Shown piece after piece: positions 6,501 through 13,084 of a stretch of 16,849 nt of DNA (its first letter is position 1; every line of letters begins with the position of its first letter). This DNA is from Actinomycetes bacterium (GTDB lineage Bacteria; Actinomycetota; Actinomycetes; Mycobacteriales; Mycobacteriaceae): NCBI GenBank assembly GCA_023417985.1, contig JAEZDV010000048.1, positions 1 to 16,849 of the forward strand, in the 5' to 3' direction. The notes beneath the pieces were generated by a model. It saw only the letters and a program-made list of their open reading frames with translations, had not been told where the DNA came from and ran no database searches. Both the position numbers and the translations under genes were made by a program.

Positions 6501-7286
6501 TCACCGGCGCTGCATCACGAGAACCAGGTTGCTCACCAGGATTTCCCGCAGTCCCGGCACTTTCACGAGCCACCACGCCCATCGCGGGTGGTAACGCGGA
6601 AACGCGGCGAGCAGGGTGCCGCCGGTGGTCGACCGCGCCCAGCGCAGACCGTCGCTCGCACCCACCTCGAACAGCGATTTCCCATACCTGTTCTTCGGTT
6701 CGCGCCCGTGCTTGCGGGCGTACCGCCGGGCCGCGTACTCACCCCCGAACGCGTGCCACGGCCCTGTCTCGTGACCGCCGAACGGACCCCACCACAGCGT
6801 GTACGACAGCACCATCAGCCCACCCGGCCGCGTCACGCGCAGCATCTCGTCGGCCATCACCCACGGTGCCGGTACATGCTCGGCGACATTCGAGGAGAAG
6901 CACACGTCCACCGAACCGTCGCGCAGCGGCAACGCCAGTCCGGACCCGCGGATCGCGCCACCGACCCGCAGCCCGGCCGCGTGCATCTCCGACGGATCGG
7001 GCTCGATCGGCACGTACTGCGACCCGACCGCGTGGAAGGCATCCGCGAAGTATCCGGGTCCGCCGCCGACGTCGACGACCGTCGTACCCGCCAGCCCGGT
7101 GCCGGTAGCACCGGTGTACAGATCCCCGATCAGGTCGACGGTGTCGTGGGCGAGGCCGCCGTAGAACTTCTCGGGCGCGGTCTGCTCGAACCGGAAACTG
7201 CTCAGCAGGGCCACCGACCGTCGCAGCGTCGCGCGTCGTGCGAAGAGCCGGGTCACACGGGAGTCGGGCGCGGTCGGAGAAGGCAC
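6501..7286 (-). CDS. Class I SAM-dependent methyltransferase (Rv0224c-like)
   Basis: The 261-residue protein has a Methyltransferase_11-type Rossmann domain. SAM-binding motif I is VVDVGGGPGYF (70-80), an acidic residue at the end of strand 2 is Glu95 (VPIEPD), motif II is ALPLRDGSVDVCFSSNVAEHV (118-138), and a later strand is LRVTRPGGLMVLSYT (149-163). A Trp-rich stretch, YHPRWAWWLVKVPGLREILV, near the C-terminus is amphipathic and may touch the membrane. The GTG start at 7286 is preceded by AAGGTGG. Gene order (aldehyde dehydrogenase, methyltransferase, divergent glycosyltransferase) matches my memory of Rv0223c to Rv0225. The substrate is unknown; the neighbours suggest a glycolipid or lipoglycan intermediate, though that rests on context alone. 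Confidence 0.9.
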   Translation of the reverse strand: MPSPTAPDSRVTRLFARRATLRRSVALLSSFRFEQTAPEKFYGGLAHDTVDLIGDLYTGATGTGLAGTTVVDVGGGPGYFADAFHAVGSQYVPIEPDPSEMHAAGLRVGGAIRGSGLALPLRDGSVDVCFSSNVAEHVPAPWVMADEMLRVTRPGGLMVLSYTLWWGPFGGHETGPWHAFGGEYAARRYARKHGREPKNRYGKSLFEVGASDGLRWARSTTGGTLLAAFPRYHPRWAWWLVKVPGLREILVSNLVLVMQRR

Positions 7287-7433
7287 GTCGAACCACCTTA
7301 GTGTGGCGCTCGAGGGAGATCTCCATACCTATGCCGGTCCCGCACCCGTTAGGGTGTTCGTTGTCATACCTAGGCCCTCCCGGGTCACCCACCGGTCCCC
7401 TTCGGGACGTCTGCAACACATTGGGGGCTTCGC
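7287..7433. promoter_or_regulatory. Divergent promoter region between methyltransferase and glycosyltransferase genes
   Basis: The 147 bases between two divergent starts must hold both promoters. A TANNNT match, TAAGGT (7294-7299, minus strand), lies eight bases before the methyltransferase GTG, and TAGGGT (7350-7355, plus strand) could serve the glycosyltransferase with a leader of about 70 bases. The octamer CATACCTA occurs twice (7324-7331 and 7365-7372), 41 bases apart on the same strand. None of these is strong evidence alone. Confidence 0.4.
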
Positions 7434-8636
7434 GTGCAGGAGGTACTGCTGCTCTGCTGGCGTGACACCGGACACCCTCAAGGGGGTGGCAGCGAGCGGT
7501 ACCTGGAACAGGTGGGCGCCCAACTCGCCGCGCGCGGTATCAAGGTCACGTTGCGCACCGCGTCGTATCCGGGTGCGCCCAGACGCGACACCGTCGACGG
7601 CATCGACATCAGCCGCGGCGGCGGCCGGCTCACCGTGTACCCGCGCGCCCTCGCCGCGATCGCGGCAGGGCGGCTGGGATTCGGTCCGCTGGCCGGTATC
7701 CGCCCCGACGCCGTCATCGACACCCAGAACGGTATCCCGTTCTTCGCCCGCGTGGTCGCCGGAGCCCCGGTCACCCTCCTCGTGCACCACTGCCACCGGG
7801 AACAGTGGCCTGTCGCGGGACGGGTGATGGCCAAGCTCGGATGGTGGATCGAGTCGTCGCTGTCGCCGCGGATCCACCGCCGCAACCAGTACCTCACGGT
7901 GTCGCTCCCGTCGGCCGACGAACTGCGTGCGCTCGGTGTCGACCGGGAACGCATCGCGGTGGTGCGCAACGGCGCGGACGCGATCCCCGCCGGGGTCGTA
8001 CCCGGAGACGACCACACCCGTACCGAGCATCCGAGCCTGTGCGTGCTGTCGCGGCTGGTACCCCACAAGCAGATCGAGGACGCGCTCGGTGCTGTCGCCG
8101 CACTGCGCGGACGCATCCCCGGCCTGCACCTCGACCTCATCGGCGGCGGCTGGTGGGAACAGAACCTGCGCGATGCGGCGGCAGAACTCGGCATCGCGGA
8201 CGCGGTCACCTTCCACGGCCACGTCCCCGAAGACCGGAAACACGAACTCCTCTCCCGCGCATGGCTGCACCTGATGCCCTCCCGCAAGGAGGGGTGGGGT
8301 CTGGCGGTGGTCGAAGCCGCCCAGCACGGCGTACCCACCATCGGATACCGCAGTTCCAAGGGTCTGACCGACTCCATCATCGACGGGGTGACGGGCCTGC
8401 TGGTCGATTCTCCGGCCGCGCTGACCGATGCGGTGGCCGACCTGCTCGAGGATCCCGACCGGCTGCGCCAGCTCGGTGCGAAGGCCCGCATCCGGGCCGG
8501 GGAGTTCTCGTGGGAGGCCACCGGCGACGGAGTGTTCGACGTCCTGTCGCGCACCACTCGCGGTCGCCCCGTCTCAGGGCTGTTTCCGCGCGCGGGCGAA
8601 CCGTCGCACCAGCACGCCCACAGCGCCGCACACTGA
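7434..8636 (+). CDS. GT4-family glycosyltransferase (Rv0225-like)
   Basis: This 400-residue retaining glycosyltransferase has the GT-B fold. The N-terminal acceptor half has GGGSERY (17-23) and HHCHREQWP (118-126). The C-terminal donor half has LSRLVPHKQIE (205-215) with the phosphate-binding pair Arg207/Lys212, IGGGWWE, and the family signature EGWGLAVVE (Glu286 to Glu294, E-x7-E). No membrane segment or signal peptide is seen, so it probably works at the cytoplasmic face with a nucleotide sugar. The GTG start at 7434 follows GGGGG by seven bases; no in-frame alternative upstream looks better. Its place beside the GT-C-like protein and the LmcA-type gene suggests a mannose or related transfer to a lipid carrier, but donor and acceptor cannot be read from the sequence. 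The last 20 codons overlap the end of the convergent gene. Confidence 0.92.
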   Translation: MQEVLLLCWRDTGHPQGGGSERYLEQVGAQLAARGIKVTLRTASYPGAPRRDTVDGIDISRGGGRLTVYPRALAAIAAGRLGFGPLAGIRPDAVIDTQNGIPFFARVVAGAPVTLLVHHCHREQWPVAGRVMAKLGWWIESSLSPRIHRRNQYLTVSLPSADELRALGVDRERIAVVRNGADAIPAGVVPGDDHTRTEHPSLCVLSRLVPHKQIEDALGAVAALRGRIPGLHLDLIGGGWWEQNLRDAAAELGIADAVTFHGHVPEDRKHELLSRAWLHLMPSRKEGWGLAVVEAAQHGVPTIGYRSSKGLTDSIIDGVTGLLVDSPAALTDAVADLLEDPDRLRQLGAKARIRAGEFSWEATGDGVFDVLSRTTRGRPVSGLFPRAGEPSHQHAHSAAH

Positions 8637-10337
8637 CATCAGCAGCCACACCAGGTGCGCCGCGACGGCGGACGCGCGGTGCGGCGATGCGTCAGAGGTC
8701 ACCCCGTCCACCCGGTACAGGCTCAGGTCGTCGTCGCCGTACACCTGCTCGAGTGCAGCCAGGGTCCGCTGCGACTCGCCGTGGTCGCCGGGGGTGCCGT
8801 GTTCGACGACCACCCAGCCCACACCCTGCGCGGCGAGTGCCGACGGATGTGCGCCGGTCAGCAGGAGTCGTTCGACTTCCACGGCACGGTGGCCCTCACC
8901 GGAGACGGCGCCGCCCGCCACCAGAAGCGTGCCGGTCTGCAACACGTCGGCACGCACCATGCGCGGCAGGGGGTCCAGGACAGGCGGGGGGTCCAGGACG
9001 GCGGCCGGCCCGGAGAAATCGAAGATCCGGAACATGCCGCCGGGCAGCACGGCCACATCCCCGTCGCGCGCGGTGACGGACTCGGTGACTTTCTGCCACC
9101 CGTCGGGATAATGCACGGGCCGGATCTGCCCGGAGACACCCCACGCCAGGTCGGGCAGCGCGAGCAGGAGCGCGGCGATCACTGCGGTCGCCCAGACCGG
9201 CGCCGGGCCGGAGAACCTGCGGCGTAGCGCCCCGACACCTGCCGCTGCGGCCAGCGCGTAGCCCGGCATCGCCAGCGCCACCCATTTCTGGGTGTCCCGG
9301 AGCAGGCCAGCGCCCGGCACGTTCTCCATCGACCACTCACCGGCCACGAGCCCGAAGCTCGTCGCGGCCGCCGCAGGTCCCAGCACCGCCACCACGGCCA
9401 GGAGCGCAGCCGAGGCGACCACCGGATGACGACGGCGACGCCACAGCGCCGGGACCCCGCAGCCCACGACGACGAGCAACAGCACCGTCCCGAGGAGCGC
9501 CCACGGCGTGGTCCGTGACTCCGGTACTGCCTCAGCGTTCCAGATACCGCCGAGCCCGGCGAGCGACCCGAGGGTCCCGAGCATCGGTTCCGCCCGCCCG
9601 GCGAACGCCCGCACACCGGCCGGATCGGCCTCGCTTCCTCCACCCGTCAGGAACGTGGCGGTCAGCCACGGCATCGACGCGCACACGGAGAGGGCGACCG
9701 CGCCGGCCACCCGCGCGGGCACCGAGACGCGTCCCCCGGGCACGGCGAGCACCACCAGAGCCCCGACGGCGGCGAGCAGCACCCCGGTCGGTGTCAGCCC
9801 TGCCGCTGCGAGGCTCAGCGCCAGCGCCGGCCACCCACCGCGCCGCCGACGACGGATCGTCACCGCCGCGCACATCGCCCAGGGCAGCGCCGCATACCCG
9901 GCGAGCAGGCTCCAGTGCCCCTGCAGCAACCGTTCGGCAACGTAGGGATTCCAGATCGCGACCGTGACCGCGACGAGTTGTCCGGGGACGCCCGCTCGCG
10001 GCAGGACGGCGGCCACGAGTCGCGCCGTCCCCCACCCGGCGGCCCACACCGACAGCGCCAGGATGACGGTGACCGCGCGTCCCCCGTCGATCACGGTGGT
10101 CACCCAGGCGAGCAGTGCGTCCTGAGGGACCGCGCGCGCTGCCGCGTCGGACAATCCGAGAGCAGAGTCGGTGAGGAAGGAACGCGGCGTGCTGACCGCG
10201 TCGCGCAGCAGCAGGTACCCGGAAGAGTTCAGGAGTGGGCCGAGCACGACGAACGTCAGCAGCAGCGACCACAACGCCGGTGCGAAGGCGCGCACCGACA
10301 CCGGTGCGACCGAACGCGAGGATACCGGCGTGAGCAT
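8574..10337 (-). CDS. Polytopic membrane protein, GT-C-like (Rv0226c-like)
   Basis: The 587-residue protein has about ten to twelve hydrophobic segments (from about 20-37 to 383-400), then a long non-membrane region (about 402-555), and a last segment (about 557-576) with a basic end, RRFARARKQP. The first loop after TM1 is rich in Asp (Asp46, Asp57, Asp64), the place where GT-C enzymes keep their catalytic acid. WNPYVAERLLQGHWSLLAGYAALPW (split over 129-153) and RDTQKW (347-352) resemble segments of AftD-type arabinofuranosyltransferases. Length and position match M. tuberculosis Rv0226c as I remember it. It probably transfers a sugar from decaprenyl phosphate outside the membrane, but that is inference and it could be a transport partner. 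The open frame continues far upstream; ATG 10337 is chosen from its -10 element. GTG 10295 is an alternative. Confidence 0.85.
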   Translation of the reverse strand: MLTPVSSRSVAPVSVRAFAPALWSLLLTFVVLGPLLNSSGYLLLRDAVSTPRSFLTDSALGLSDAAARAVPQDALLAWVTTVIDGGRAVTVILALSVWAAGWGTARLVAAVLPRAGVPGQLVAVTVAIWNPYVAERLLQGHWSLLAGYAALPWAMCAAVTIRRRRRGGWPALALSLAAAGLTPTGVLLAAVGALVVLAVPGGRVSVPARVAGAVALSVCASMPWLTATFLTGGGSEADPAGVRAFAGRAEPMLGTLGSLAGLGGIWNAEAVPESRTTPWALLGTVLLLVVVGCGVPALWRRRRHPVVASAALLAVVAVLGPAAAATSFGLVAGEWSMENVPGAGLLRDTQKWVALAMPGYALAAAAGVGALRRRFSGPAPVWATAVIAALLLALPDLAWGVSGQIRPVHYPDGWQKVTESVTARDGDVAVLPGGMFRIFDFSGPAAVLDPPPVLDPLPRMVRADVLQTGTLLVAGGAVSGEGHRAVEVERLLLTGAHPSALAAQGVGWVVVEHGTPGDHGESQRTLAALEQVYGDDDLSLYRVDGVTSDASPHRASAVAAHLVWLLMSVCGAVGVLVRRFARARKQP

Positions 10338-10343
10338 GGCGGC

Positions 10344-10353
10344 AGAATACGGT
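10344..10353. promoter_or_regulatory. Back-to-back -10 elements of a divergent promoter
   Basis: Only 42 bases separate the divergent starts at 10337 (-) and 10380 (+). On the minus strand TATTCT (10349 to 10344) ends six bases before the ATG, the spacing of a leaderless transcript, and no Shine-Dalgarno is present there. On the plus strand TACGGT (10348-10353) fits TANNNT and would give a short leader that includes the GAGGA at 10368-10372. The two elements share two bases. Confidence 0.5.
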
Positions 10354-10379
10354 GTCCCTGCTGATGCGAGGATGGGCGG

Positions 10380-11615
10380 ATGCCTCGACCCGAGACGACG
10401 CGGCGGTCGGCTGCCGCCGGAATGACGATGGTGACCGTCGGGGCGATGACCGCCAACATCGCGGCGTATCTGCTGCACCTGCCCGCGGGTCGCTGGCTCG
10501 GCCCGGCCGGATACGGCGAGTTCGCAAGCCTTCTCGCCGCTCAGCTCGTGCTGGCGGTCCCGGCGCTCGCGCTGCAGACGGTCGTGGCCCGCGAGGCCGT
10601 GCACGGCAGCAGCGTCGCGGTGCTCCGTCGACTCGGCTTCCGGTGCGCGGCCGCGGCGGGTGTCGTCGCGCTGGTGCTCGTTCCGGTGGTGGCGTGGGCG
10701 CTCGACACCAGCGTCGCGGGTGCGGCCGGATCCTTGGTGACCGCACCGCTGCTCGTCCTTCTCGCGGGTGAACAGGGACTTCTGCAGGGAAGTGGAAGGT
10801 TCGGCGCGCTCAGCATCGTCCTGGCCACCGCTGGCGTCGCCAAGGTGGTTCCGGCGGTCGTGGTGCTGATGCTCGGCGGCGGACCGGGAGCCGCGTTGTT
10901 CGCCGGCGCGGTGGGCACCGGCGTCACCGCCGTCCTCGCGGCCGCACTCGTCGGACGCGGTGACCGTGCGGAGCCGGGACGTGTTCCGGTGCCGAGTGCC
11001 GGTGCAGTCCTGCGCGCCTCCCAGGTGCAACTCGCCCTGATCGCGTTGACGTCGCTGGATCTGCTGCTCGCGCGGGTGGTGCTCGATCCCGACTCCGCGG
11101 GCCTGTACGCCCTCGGGGCGGTCGCGACGAAGGTGGCGTTCTGGCTGCCCCAGGCGGTCGGCGTGGTGCTGTATCCACGCATGGCCGATCCGGCGGAATC
11201 CGCGGCGGCGGTACGGTCCGCCCTCACGGTCCTCGTGGGACTGGGCGCGGCGCTGGTCGCGGCAGCCGCGGTGTGCGCGCCGCTCGTCCCGCTCCTCGTC
11301 GGCGACGCGTACCGGCCGGTGCAGTCGCTGCTGTGGATGTTCGCCCTGCAGGGCGCGTGCCTGTCGGTGCTGCAGGGTGCGCTGCTGTCGGCGATCGCGG
11401 GCGAACGGACGCATCTCGCATTGGTCGCGTGGGCCGGTCTCGCTGTCGAGGCGGTTCTGATGCTGACAGTCGCCTCCACGGTCGAACAGTTCGTCGGGAT
11501 CGCGGTCGGCGTGGCGGCAGCTACCGCCGCGGTCGTGGCCGTCCTGGCTGTGCGTGCGGCCGGAACACCCGTGCCGGCGCCGGAGGCAGAAAACGGCACC
11601 GCCCCCCACCGTTGA
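10380..11615 (+). CDS. PST/Wzx-type oligosaccharide flippase
   Basis: The 411-residue integral membrane protein has about twelve hydrophobic segments and belongs to the polysaccharide transporter branch of the MOP superfamily. Telling features are the N-terminal amphipathic region RWLGPAGYGEFASLLAAQLV (38-57, the lGRxLGpaxyG motif of Wzx proteins), the Arg after the second segment (VVAREA, 68-73), and the start of the second half, LDLLLARVVLDPDSAGLYAL, with LPQAVGVVLYPRMAD after it. Such proteins move lipid-linked sugars from the inner to the outer face of the membrane. The start has GAGGA seven bases upstream. The neighbours make lipoglycans and arabinan, so a polyprenyl- or phosphatidylinositol-linked glycan is a plausible cargo. 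Export of an unrelated capsule or exopolysaccharide unit is the alternative, but no other capsule genes are nearby. Confidence 0.85.
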   Translation: MPRPETTRRSAAAGMTMVTVGAMTANIAAYLLHLPAGRWLGPAGYGEFASLLAAQLVLAVPALALQTVVAREAVHGSSVAVLRRLGFRCAAAAGVVALVLVPVVAWALDTSVAGAAGSLVTAPLLVLLAGEQGLLQGSGRFGALSIVLATAGVAKVVPAVVVLMLGGGPGAALFAGAVGTGVTAVLAAALVGRGDRAEPGRVPVPSAGAVLRASQVQLALIALTSLDLLLARVVLDPDSAGLYALGAVATKVAFWLPQAVGVVLYPRMADPAESAAAVRSALTVLVGLGAALVAAAAVCAPLVPLLVGDAYRPVQSLLWMFALQGACLSVLQGALLSAIAGERTHLALVAWAGLAVEAVLMLTVASTVEQFVGIAVGVAAATAAVVAVLAVRAAGTPVPAPEAENGTAPHR

Positions 11616-11627
11616 CGGTGAGGGGCG
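11600..11627. terminator. Hairpin terminator built over the flippase stop codon
   Basis: CGCCCCCCACCG (11600-11611) pairs with CGGTGAGGGGCG (11616-11627) with a single mismatch around the loop TTGA, which contains the TGA stop of the flippase gene (11613-11615). It sits 29 bases from the end of the convergent pgfA/lmcA-type gene, so it can serve both. There is no U tract. Confidence 0.65.
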
Positions 11628-11656
11628 ATGCGCGAGGTGTGCAGTGAACTGCGGCT

Positions 11657-12892
11657 CTACTGGGGAGGCTTACGCAGGTCGGTCCGCGGGATCTCCTGCG
11701 TCCGATCGGTGGTCCAGTCACGCTGCTGCGTGTCCGCATCCGGATCGGTGCGCGGGATGACCTCGGTGCGGTCGTCGGTGTAGTCCCGCTGCGATGTCGC
11801 GGAGTGCGCGGGTCCGACGGTGGTGGTCGCCGGGTCGGTCGGCGACGGGCCAGTGGCGGTGGCGGCACGACGGCCACCGTTCTGTCCGCCGCGGAAGCCG
11901 AGGACGATGCCTACGATCAGCAAGATGGCGCCGAGGATGCCGAGGATGATGGGCAGGGTGCGGCCGAACAGCGACAGCTGATCCTGCCCGTCCTTGGCCT
12001 GTCCGATCTGGTACTCGACGGTCTCTTCGTTGAACGGCAGCGTCACGTCGAGAATCGTCACCTCGGGGGTGTTCGCTTCGCGTGCGTAGTACTGGTTCTG
12101 CGCTTCCTGACCCTTGACCACGACACCGGTGACCGGGTCGACCCACAGGTCGCGGACGTTGTTGTACCAGCGGATCATCGTGATCGGCTCGTCGCCCTCA
12201 CCGACGCCCCAGGTGGAGGCGGGGAGGCTCAGCTTGTACGTGGGGACCTCGGGGTCGGCCTCGGACAGGTCGATCGGGCCGACCTCCTGACGGAAGTGAT
12301 AGACCGTCATGCCGTTGATCTCTTCCTCGCCCTGGAAATCGAGGGGGAAGGTCTCGCGGGCATTGATGTCGTAGTAGGGGTACGACTCCTGCTTGACGTC
12401 GAACGGGAACTTGTACTGCAGGCCACCGCGGTCGCCGAGATCGGTGGGCGGAGCGTCGGCAGTCGTCTGCACCGTGCTGACCCGGTCGGCGAACTCGTCC
12501 GACGAGACCGGCATCGCGGTGTCGCGGTCGATGGTGACGCGGTCGACCGTCGCCGAGACCAGGCCGGTGTCGCCCTGCATGTCGAGACGGCGCACCGTCT
12601 GACCTGCCTGGAGCGTCATGATGTCGCCGTTCGACGGATCCTCCACCGTGACGTAACGCTGTGCCACGATCGGGACGTCCGTGTCGACCTGTGCCTTGCC
12701 TGCGAGCAGCGCTCGTGAATTGAGGATGTCGCCCGTGCCCTCGGCGATCGTGGTCACCTCGAGGTCGAGGGGCGTGGTCGCCAATTTGCCGACAGTGTAG
12801 GTCGGTACGAGAATTGCGATTACCAGGAGGAATGCCCCCAGGCCTATCAGAACCAACGCAAGTATCCGGCCGGAGCTCGAACGCTCAGCCAT
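11657..12892 (-). CDS. lmcA: DUF3068 envelope protein, PgfA/LmcA type (Rv0227c-like)
   Basis: The 411-residue protein has a membrane segment at each end of a large extracytoplasmic domain: TM1 about 10-30, domain about 35-310, TM2 about 313-333, then a cytoplasmic Pro/Thr/Arg-rich tail of about 75 residues. The domain carries DUF3068 features such as QYKFPFDVKQESYPYYD (159-175), VYHFRQEVGPIDL (197-209) and RDLWVDPVTGVVVKGQE (247-263). Relatives are NCgl2760 and MSMEG_0317, called LmcA for a role in lipomannan/lipoarabinomannan maturation and PgfA for its link to MmpL3, trehalose mycolate trafficking and polar growth. The ATG at 12892 has AGGAGA eight bases upstream; the in-frame GTG at 12907 would lie within that site. 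The tail holds a 22-residue tandem repeat. It is divergent from the tmaT-type gene, as in mycobacteria. Confidence 0.92.
   Translation of the reverse strand: MAERSSSGRILALVLIGLGAFLLVIAILVPTYTVGKLATTPLDLEVTTIAEGTGDILNSRALLAGKAQVDTDVPIVAQRYVTVEDPSNGDIMTLQAGQTVRRLDMQGDTGLVSATVDRVTIDRDTAMPVSSDEFADRVSTVQTTADAPPTDLGDRGGLQYKFPFDVKQESYPYYDINARETFPLDFQGEEEINGMTVYHFRQEVGPIDLSEADPEVPTYKLSLPASTWGVGEGDEPITMIRWYNNVRDLWVDPVTGVVVKGQEAQNQYYAREANTPEVTILDVTLPFNEETVEYQIGQAKDGQDQLSLFGRTLPIILGILGAILLIVGIVLGFRGGQNGGRRAATATGPSPTDPATTTVGPAHSATSQRDYTDDRTEVIPRTDPDADTQQRDWTTDRTQEIPRTDLRKPPQ
11678..11791 (-). repeat. Two-copy tandem repeat encoding the cytoplasmic tail of the DUF3068 protein
   Basis: Bases 11744-11791 and 11678-11725 encode QRDYTDDRTEVIPRTD (residues 368-383) and QRDWTTDRTQEIPRTD (390-405), with a period of 22 codons. 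Twelve of the 16 aligned residues are identical. The Thr in DRT is preceded by Asp at -2 and followed by Ile at +3 in both copies. Confidence 0.85.
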
Positions 12893-13084
12893 GCTGTCTC
12901 TCCTCACTCAACGGGTTGTCATCGAGTACCCCCACCGGCAGCAGGGCTGCACGGATCGCCTTGGCATCCGACCCGCGAACGCCACGTGAGCCCAGACACT
13001 AACAGCCCACGGACTCGAGATGCTCGCCGCTCGTGACGAACCCGCATTTACGCGGGCGTGCGTAGGCGGGCACACTGGTCGCCG
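12893..13084. promoter_or_regulatory. Divergent promoter region between lmcA-type and tmaT-type genes
   Basis: The 192 bases lie between divergent starts. On the minus strand TAGTGT (13001 to 12996) could be a -10 for the lmcA-type gene with a leader of about 95 bases; the same hexamer is proposed for the aldehyde dehydrogenase promoter. I see no convincing -35 or operator, and nothing clear for the acyltransferase gene. Confidence 0.3.

Noticed and set aside
5675..7108. Plus-strand open frame of 477 codons across the ROK kinase and methyltransferase genes
   Set aside because: It crosses two well-supported minus-strand genes and reads as Arg/Pro/Thr-rich low-complexity sequence.
8574..11609. 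Minus-strand open frame of 1,011 codons that covers the flippase region
   Set aside because: Only the part from 10337 down encodes the hydrophobic membrane protein. The upstream part is Arg/His/Asp/Gln-rich, is antisense to the flippase, and has no domain pattern, as expected of GC-rich shadow frames.
12905..12907. GTG as an earlier start of the DUF3068 protein
   Set aside because: It would place the strong AGGAGA ribosome binding site inside the coding sequence, adding only five residues; ATG 12892 is better.
13041..13056. Small hairpin CCCGC-ATTTAC-GCGGG before the acyltransferase gene
   Set aside because: A five-pair stem is too short to call a terminator or regulatory element in DNA this GC-rich. 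It does make the alternative GTG start at 13058, two bases later, less attractive.
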